Assembly (NCBI GenBank): GCA_002068375.1
Contig: MVZL01000035.1
Coordinates: 1 to 9,677, forward strand
Direction of reading: 5' to 3'
Length of the DNA: 9,677 nucleotides
Source: Tenericutes bacterium ADurb.BinA155
Lineage (GTDB): Bacteria; Bacillota_I; Bacilli_A; RFN20; CAG-826
Positions 6,876-9,677 of the stretch are shown one piece after another. Within the stretch, counting starts at the first letter, position 1; every line of letters begins with the position of its first letter. The notes under the pieces were generated by a model. It did not search any database. It was given only the letters and a program-made list of their open reading frames with translations, and was not told where the DNA came from. Both the position numbers and the translations under genes were made by a program.

Positions 6876-7589
6876 ATGATTATTTATGGCAGGAATGCCA
6901 TCCGCGAAAGTCTGAAGGCCAAAAAGCTCCAACAACTTTTGGTCTTGGACCGCTTCGAACATGATCCCATGATCGAAGAGGCGCGGAAGTCGAACGTCGA
7001 GGTGAAACTCTTCTCCCATGAAGACGAGCTCACCCGGATCGCCAAAAATCCCTCCCATCAGGGCTTTGTGGCGATCGTCAAAGATTACGAGGCCGTCCCG
7101 CTCGCGGACATTCTTTCGTCCGCGAAAAGCAAGGCCTATCCGCTGGTCTTGATCCTTGATGGCATTGAAGACCCTCAAAACTTCGGCGCGATCCTTCGGA
7201 GCGCCGATGCCTTCGGGGTCGATGGCGTCATCATCAAGAAACGGAACGAGGTTCCCTTAAACGCCACCGTCGCCAAAGTGTCGACTGGGGCCATTAACTG
7301 GGTCAAAGTCGCTTTGGTGAGCAATCTCTCCCAAGCGATCCAAACCCTCAAAGATAACGGCTACTGGATCGTTGCGAGCGATGGCTCGGGGAAGCAAGAT
7401 TACGATACCGTGGACTACAAGAGCCCGATTGGCTTAATCGTCGGCTCCGAAGGTTTCGGAATCGCTCCGCTTGTGCTTAAGAATAGCGACTTCATTGTCA
7501 AAATCCCGATGAGTGGGCATGTGAATTCGCTGAACGCCTCGGTCGCCAGCGCGATCCTAATCTCCGAAATCGTTCGCTCCCGTAAGTAA
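6876..7589 (+). CDS. rlmB: SpoU-family 23S rRNA (guanosine-2'-O-)-methyltransferase
   Basis: A 237-residue SPOUT/TrmH-family enzyme that uses S-adenosylmethionine to 2'-O-methylate rRNA. The short N-terminal substrate-binding domain starts at YGRNAIRESL (4-13) and includes HQGF (61-64). The knotted catalytic domain has motif 1 at DPQNFGAILRSADAFG (99-114, Asn102 and Arg108), motif 2 at VGSEGFGI (189-196) and motif 3 at IPMSGHVNSLNASVA (210-224). The Bacillus counterpart (YacO) sits in the same slot between cysS and sigH, which supports the orthology. The specific target nucleotide (Gm2251 in E. coli) is assumed from the family, and TrmH-type paralogues acting on tRNA are the main alternative. 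AAGGAA at 6861-6866 is a well-spaced ribosome binding site. The gap to the upstream mgtC is 32 bases. Confidence 0.92.
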   Translation: MIIYGRNAIRESLKAKKLQQLLVLDRFEHDPMIEEARKSNVEVKLFSHEDELTRIAKNPSHQGFVAIVKDYEAVPLADILSSAKSKAYPLVLILDGIEDPQNFGAILRSADAFGVDGVIIKKRNEVPLNATVAKVSTGAINWVKVALVSNLSQAIQTLKDNGYWIVASDGSGKQDYDTVDYKSPIGLIVGSEGFGIAPLVLKNSDFIVKIPMSGHVNSLNASVASAILISEIVRSRK

Positions 7590-7601
7590 GATTTTTTCGC
7601 C

Positions 7602-7646
7602 GGGCATCCTGCTAGTCCCTCTTATAGGGAGAAAGGATGTCTTTTT
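7602..7646 (+). promoter_or_regulatory. Leader hairpin that hides the ribosome binding site of the sigma gene and ends in a T-run
   Basis: CATCCT (7605-7610) pairs perfectly with AGGATG (7634-7639), extendable by G7604-U7640, G7603-C7641 and G7602-U7642. An inner stem, TCCCT (7616-7620) with AGGGA (7626-7630), closes a CTTAT loop. TTTTT (7642-7646) follows, directly before the ATG at 7647. The Shine-Dalgarno AAAGGA (7632-7637) is largely inside the outer right arm. The shape is that of an intrinsic terminator overlapping a ribosome binding site. It could end rlmB transcripts, limit sigma translation, or both. CTCCC (7577-7581) could pair with GGGAG (7627-7631) as a competing structure. Confidence 0.5.
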
Positions 7647-8288
7647 ATGACAGACTATTCGTCTTTGAGCGATGAAGCGTTGCTTCTCGCGATCCGGGAA
7701 GGCAATGAGGAGGCGCGGAGCGTTTTAGCGATCCGCTATTATCAGCGGCGTTTCGTCCATGGCAATGCGGTGGCCCCGACGACGTATCGGATGATCGACC
7801 CTTGCGATTACGGTTCGCTCTATTTCCGGGTTTACCTCGCCTGCGAAAACCATTACACCTTCGGCGAGCATCGTTTCGTTTCGTATTTCCAGATGGCGTT
7901 AAAGCATCAGATTCAAAAGGAAGTGGGGGCGATTATGGCCAACCAGCAAAAGGTCCTCTCCCTCGATGCGAAAATCAGCGGCCATGACGATTCGATCCTC
8001 TCGCTCCACGATGTGGTCGCCCCGGATCAGGATCCCCACGATCCCCGGATCTATCTCAACTATTGCGAGACCCTCGAGAAGATATCAAAGCTCCCGAAGC
8101 AGGTCTCACCGAAAGTCCTCCGTTTGGTCGAACTTCATCTCTCGGGGCTCAGCTATGACGAAGCGGCCCGTCAGCTCAAAATGCCTCGCCGCACCGCAAA
8201 GACCATGCTTGAGCGTTACCGCAAGTTCGTCCGGGGACTCATTAAGCACGATAACCGGGTAACGGCTAAGCCCCTAAAGAACGTTTGA
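7647..8288 (+). CDS. sigH: Divergent SigH-like sigma-70 family RNA polymerase sigma factor
   Basis: The 213-residue protein has the two-domain layout of a small sigma factor. Residues 8-95 correspond to region 2: the opening [21 protein letters not shown] and later [17 protein letters not shown] match SigH in order and spacing. Residues 140-199 are region 4, with a clear helix-turn-helix: [21 protein letters not shown] (165-185). The gene sits between rlmB and rpmG, the place of sigH in Bacillus. The region 2.2 core-binding segment, usually like DIVQEGxxGL, reads [12 protein letters not shown] here, so the acidic core-binding signature is largely missing. A linker (about 105-140) joins the domains. 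AAAGGA 9 bases before the ATG is the ribosome binding site, but it is folded into a hairpin. Bacillus SigH serves sporulation and competence; the role here is unknown. The TGA stop overlaps the next promoter. Confidence 0.8.
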   Translation: MTDYSSLSDEALLLAIREGNEEARSVLAIRYYQRRFVHGNAVAPTTYRMIDPCDYGSLYFRVYLACENHYTFGEHRFVSYFQMALKHQIQKEVGAIMANQQKVLSLDAKISGHDDSILSLHDVVAPDQDPHDPRIYLNYCETLEKISKLPKQVSPKVLRLVELHLSGLSYDEAARQLKMPRRTAKTMLERYRKFVRGLIKHDNRVTAKPLKNV

Positions 8289-8313
8289 CTTCTACCTTCG
8301 GTAGGCATAAACT
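8285..8313 (+). promoter_or_regulatory. Promoter of the rpmG-secE-nusG operon
   Basis: TTGACT (8285-8290) and TAAACT (8308-8313) are separated by exactly 17 bases, a good housekeeping-type promoter. The predicted start site is near 8320, leaving a leader of about 22 bases with a ribosome binding site. The -35 overlaps the sigma-gene stop codon. TATTAG (8326-8331) with TG at 8323-8324 is a weaker alternative. Confidence 0.55.
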
Positions 8314-8322
8314 CCTTTATGC
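8292..8322 (+). repeat. Two adjacent inverted repeats across the rpmG promoter
   Basis: CTACC-ttc-GGTAG (8292-8304) lies in the -35/-10 spacer. It is followed at once by GCATAAA-ctcc-TTTATGC (8305-8322), a perfect 7-bp inverted repeat covering the -10 and the predicted start site. As DNA they could be operators. As RNA, in read-through transcripts from the sigma gene, they would form two tandem hairpins. Confidence 0.5.
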
Positions 8323-8341
8323 TGATATTAGGATAGAGGTT

Positions 8342-8491
8342 ATGGGTAGGGAAAAAGTTTTTTTGATTTGCTCCGAATGCCTCTCGCGGAATTACACCGT
8401 GAGCAAGCGCAAGGACGACGCCCGGCGCCTCGAACTTAATAAGTACTGCCCGCATTGTGGGAAGTACACTCTCCATAAGGAGAGCAAGTAA
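8342..8491 (+). CDS. rpmG: 50S ribosomal protein L33, zinc-binding form
   Basis: A 49-residue protein of normal L33 length. Two CxxC pairs, Cys10/Cys13 and Cys36/Cys39, form the zinc ribbon, so this is the C+ (zinc-binding) type. [20 protein letters not shown] is the family core. The chosen ATG gives the standard N-terminus [17 protein letters not shown] at 8285 is also in frame but would add 19 unusual residues and start within the promoter. AGGA (8330-8333) is 8 bases upstream, with GAGG closer in. It lies directly before secE, as in Bacillus. Confidence 0.94.
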   Translation: MGREKVFLICSECLSRNYTVSKRKDDARRLELNKYCPHCGKYTLHKESK

Positions 8492-8495
8492 CGGG

Positions 8496-8502
8496 AAGGA
8501 GG
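8496..8502 (+). promoter_or_regulatory. Strong ribosome binding site that fixes the secE start
   Basis: AAGGAGG is a perfect Shine-Dalgarno sequence 5 bases before the ATG at 8508. It rules out the longer in-frame non-ATG start at 8457, which would overlap rpmG. Confidence 0.85.
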
Positions 8503-8507
8503 TTCTT

Positions 8508-8705
8508 ATGACTGGACCCGTTAAGTACACCAAAGAAGTCGTGAAGGAAGGCAAGCGCGTTCGCTGGCCCCATCGCGAAGAGCTCGTTCCGATGATCATC
8601 GTGGTCATCGTGATCAGCGTTTTCGCTGCGATTTTCTTAGCCTTAGAAGATTTGACCGCCGGTTCCTTAATCTCCCAGCTTAAGACCGCCTTTGGAGGCA
8701 AATAA
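8508..8705 (+). CDS. secE: Preprotein translocase subunit SecE
   Basis: A 65-residue single-span membrane protein that clamps the SecY channel. The amphipathic N-terminal part ends with the conserved KRVRWPHREEL (17-27), followed by one transmembrane helix (about 28-47) and a short tail. Length and layout are those of Gram-positive SecE, which lacks the extra N-terminal helices of the E. coli protein. It is located between rpmG (16 bases upstream) and nusG (5 bases downstream), the usual order in bacteria. Confidence 0.93.
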   Translation: MTGPVKYTKEVVKEGKRVRWPHREELVPMIIVVIVISVFAAIFLALEDLTAGSLISQLKTAFGGK

Positions 8706-8710
8706 AGTTT

Positions 8711-9265
8711 ATGGCAGTAGAATTAGCCGAAAAACAGTGGTACATCGTCACCACCTATTCGATGCATGAAGCGAAGACCGCGGATAACCTCCGTAAGCGC
8801 ATCGTGTCCATGAACATGCAGGACCAGATCCTGCGGGTTCTCGTCGCCGAACAAGAAGTCCCCGTCTTAAAGGATGGACTTCCGACGGGCAAGACCCGGA
8901 TGCACAACCTTTATCCAGGCTACATCTTCGTTGAGATGATCATGACCGATGAGTCCTGGTACATCGTCCGTAATACTCCGGGGGTCACCGGCATCGCTGG
9001 TTCTTCCGGCGGCGGACAAAAACCGACCCCGGTCACCCGCGAAGAGATCGAACCGGTCTTGAAGCGGATGGGCATGGTCGATGTCTCGATGTACGATCGT
9101 TATAACGTCGGGGATGCCGTCAAGGTCATCCATGGCGCGCTCGAAGGCACCGAAGGCAAGATCATCAGCATCGATAAGACGACTGGGGCGTGCCGGGTTG
9201 AGACGCTCTTCTTCGGAAGAAGCACTCCGGTCGATGTCGACTTCTCGGAAATCGAGAAGATCTAA
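8711..9265 (+). CDS. nusG: Transcription termination/antitermination factor NusG
   Basis: A 184-residue NusG. The N-terminal NGN domain (about 8-122) begins with KQWYIVTTYSMHE and contains the RNA polymerase-binding core with NLYPGYIFVEM (66-76) and VRNTPGVTG (86-94). The C-terminal KOW domain (about 128-184) has YNVGDAVKVIHGALEGTEGKI. NusG binds the polymerase clamp and links it to Rho or to ribosomal protein S10. GGAGG (8694-8698), inside the end of secE, is 12 bases from the ATG, a little far, so coupling to secE translation is likely. It is the last gene of its operon: a strong terminator follows instead of the common rplK-rplA. Confidence 0.95.
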   Translation: MAVELAEKQWYIVTTYSMHEAKTADNLRKRIVSMNMQDQILRVLVAEQEVPVLKDGLPTGKTRMHNLYPGYIFVEMIMTDESWYIVRNTPGVTGIAGSSGGGQKPTPVTREEIEPVLKRMGMVDVSMYDRYNVGDAVKVIHGALEGTEGKIISIDKTTGACRVETLFFGRSTPVDVDFSEIEKI

Positions 9266-9275
9266 TAGTTCAAAA

Positions 9276-9312
9276 GAAAAGAGGCGTGTATGCGAATACC
9301 GCCTCTTTTTTC
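9276..9312. terminator. Bidirectional intrinsic terminator between nusG and the converging gene
   Basis: AAAAGAGGCG (9277-9286) pairs with CGCCTCTTTT (9300-9309). After a one-base bulge (T9287) the stem continues with GTAT (9288-9291) and ATAC (9296-9299) around a GCGA tetraloop, a GNRA type. T-runs occur on both strands (9306-9311 on +, the A-rich 9272-9280 on -), so it can stop transcription from both converging genes. Confidence 0.93.
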
Positions 9313-9313
9313 G

Positions 9314-9677
9314 TTACTCGTTAATTTCGCAGCGGATCCGGGAAGCCGCTTCCTCAACTCCCTCGAAGTAAGGGGAACTCCTTAACCCAACGAAGCGGGG
9401 ACCATAAAGCTCCTTGTAGATTAACATCCAGGCCGCGGTGAGATTCACGAACACCACCTCGCCGACCCGAAGCGAATTCTGCTCCTTGTTGGCTTTCATG
9501 ATGAGGGAGATCAATTTCTCAATGTAGACGAGAGCGAGCATGCCCTCGCTATCTTTCGGAGCCTCTTTCACATAGTCTTCCGTTTGGATGATGAAACGGT
9601 AATAGCCGGCGAAGTCGCTTTGGTCTTTATCGAAGTCGGCTTGCTTCATCCTCAATAAAAGTTCGGTCGCCGTGTCT
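9314..9677 (-). CDS. Hypothetical protein, C-terminal part (runs off the right edge)
   Basis: An open frame on the minus strand enters from beyond 9677 and stops at TAA 9314-9316; 120 residues are visible. I do not recognise it. The sequence looks soluble and mostly helical with many charged residues: an early ADFDKDQSDFAGYYRF segment, a hydrophobic helix (ALVYIEKLISLIM), then VGEVVFVNLTAAWMLIYKEL and the end SSPYFEGVEEAASRIRC. A TTG at 9655 with a weak purine stretch could serve as a start, but the frame stays open upstream to the window edge, so truncation by the window is more likely. Wobble-position usage resembles the other genes, which supports real coding. It converges on nusG and shares the terminator. 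Confidence 0.65.
   Translation of the reverse strand, partial: DTATELLLRMKQADFDKDQSDFAGYYRFIIQTEDYVKEAPKDSEGMLALVYIEKLISLIMKANKEQNSLRVGEVVFVNLTAAWMLIYKELYGPRFVGLRSSPYFEGVEEAASRIRCEINE

Noticed and set aside
8285..8341. Longer N-terminus for L33 starting at TTG 8285
   Set aside because: It would overlap the sigma stop codon and promoter and add 19 residues not found in L33. The ATG at 8342 gives the standard 49-residue protein.
8457..8507. Longer N-terminus for SecE starting at a non-ATG codon at 8457
   Set aside because: The extension overlaps rpmG. A perfect AAGGAGG is spaced for the ATG at 8508.
1..9677. A CRISPR array, transposon, phage or defence system
   Set aside because: No regular repeats, transposase, integrase, nuclease or toxin-antitoxin motifs were seen. 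Nearly all of the window is accounted for by recognised metabolic or housekeeping genes.

Overview
The window looks like a chromosomal stretch of a Gram-positive bacterium of the Bacillota or a related Mollicutes-like lineage. The main evidence is the gene order cysS, rlmB, sigH-like, rpmG, secE, nusG, which matches the Bacillus-type cysS to nusG cluster. The DNA looks roughly balanced in G+C by eye. TGG is used for Trp and TGA is a real stop (phosphatase and sigma genes), so the standard bacterial code applies. The hydrogenase operon suggests an anaerobic fermenter. I cannot place the species.

Region 1 (1-3903): the end of a NuoE/HydC-like [2Fe-2S] subunit, a complete NuoF/HydB-like NAD(H)/FMN subunit, and a complete HydA-type [FeFe] hydrogenase. 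They are tightly packed and closed by an intrinsic terminator. The subunit set and iron-sulfur domain layout fit a trimeric HydABC hydrogenase, the type that couples H2 evolution to reoxidation of both NADH and reduced ferredoxin. The hydrogenase has a non-standard first H-cluster motif (TSCSPGW).

Region 2 (3904-6048): a short G-rich spacer, a HAD-family phosphoglycolate-phosphatase-like gene and cysteinyl-tRNA synthetase. Both genes lack a visible Shine-Dalgarno sequence and have an extended -10 promoter element immediately before the ATG, so both may be leaderless or nearly so. A 17-bp inverted repeat covers the -10 of the phosphatase gene.

Region 3 (6049-8313): an MgtC/SapB-family membrane protein where Bacillus carries mrnC, then the 23S rRNA methyltransferase rlmB, then a divergent SigH-like sigma factor. 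The sigma gene's ribosome binding site lies inside a predicted hairpin followed by a T-run, an arrangement that could control its own expression.

Region 4 (8285-9677): a promoter overlapping the sigma stop codon, with two adjacent inverted repeats, drives rpmG, secE and nusG (ribosomal protein L33, translocase subunit, elongation/termination factor). A strong bidirectional terminator follows nusG. The usual rplK-rplA neighbours are absent; a converging gene of unknown function runs off the right edge instead. I found no RNA genes, insertion sequences, CRISPR arrays or phage genes. The most novel-looking signals are regulatory (leaderless starts, leader hairpin, promoter palindromes) rather than a new protein system.
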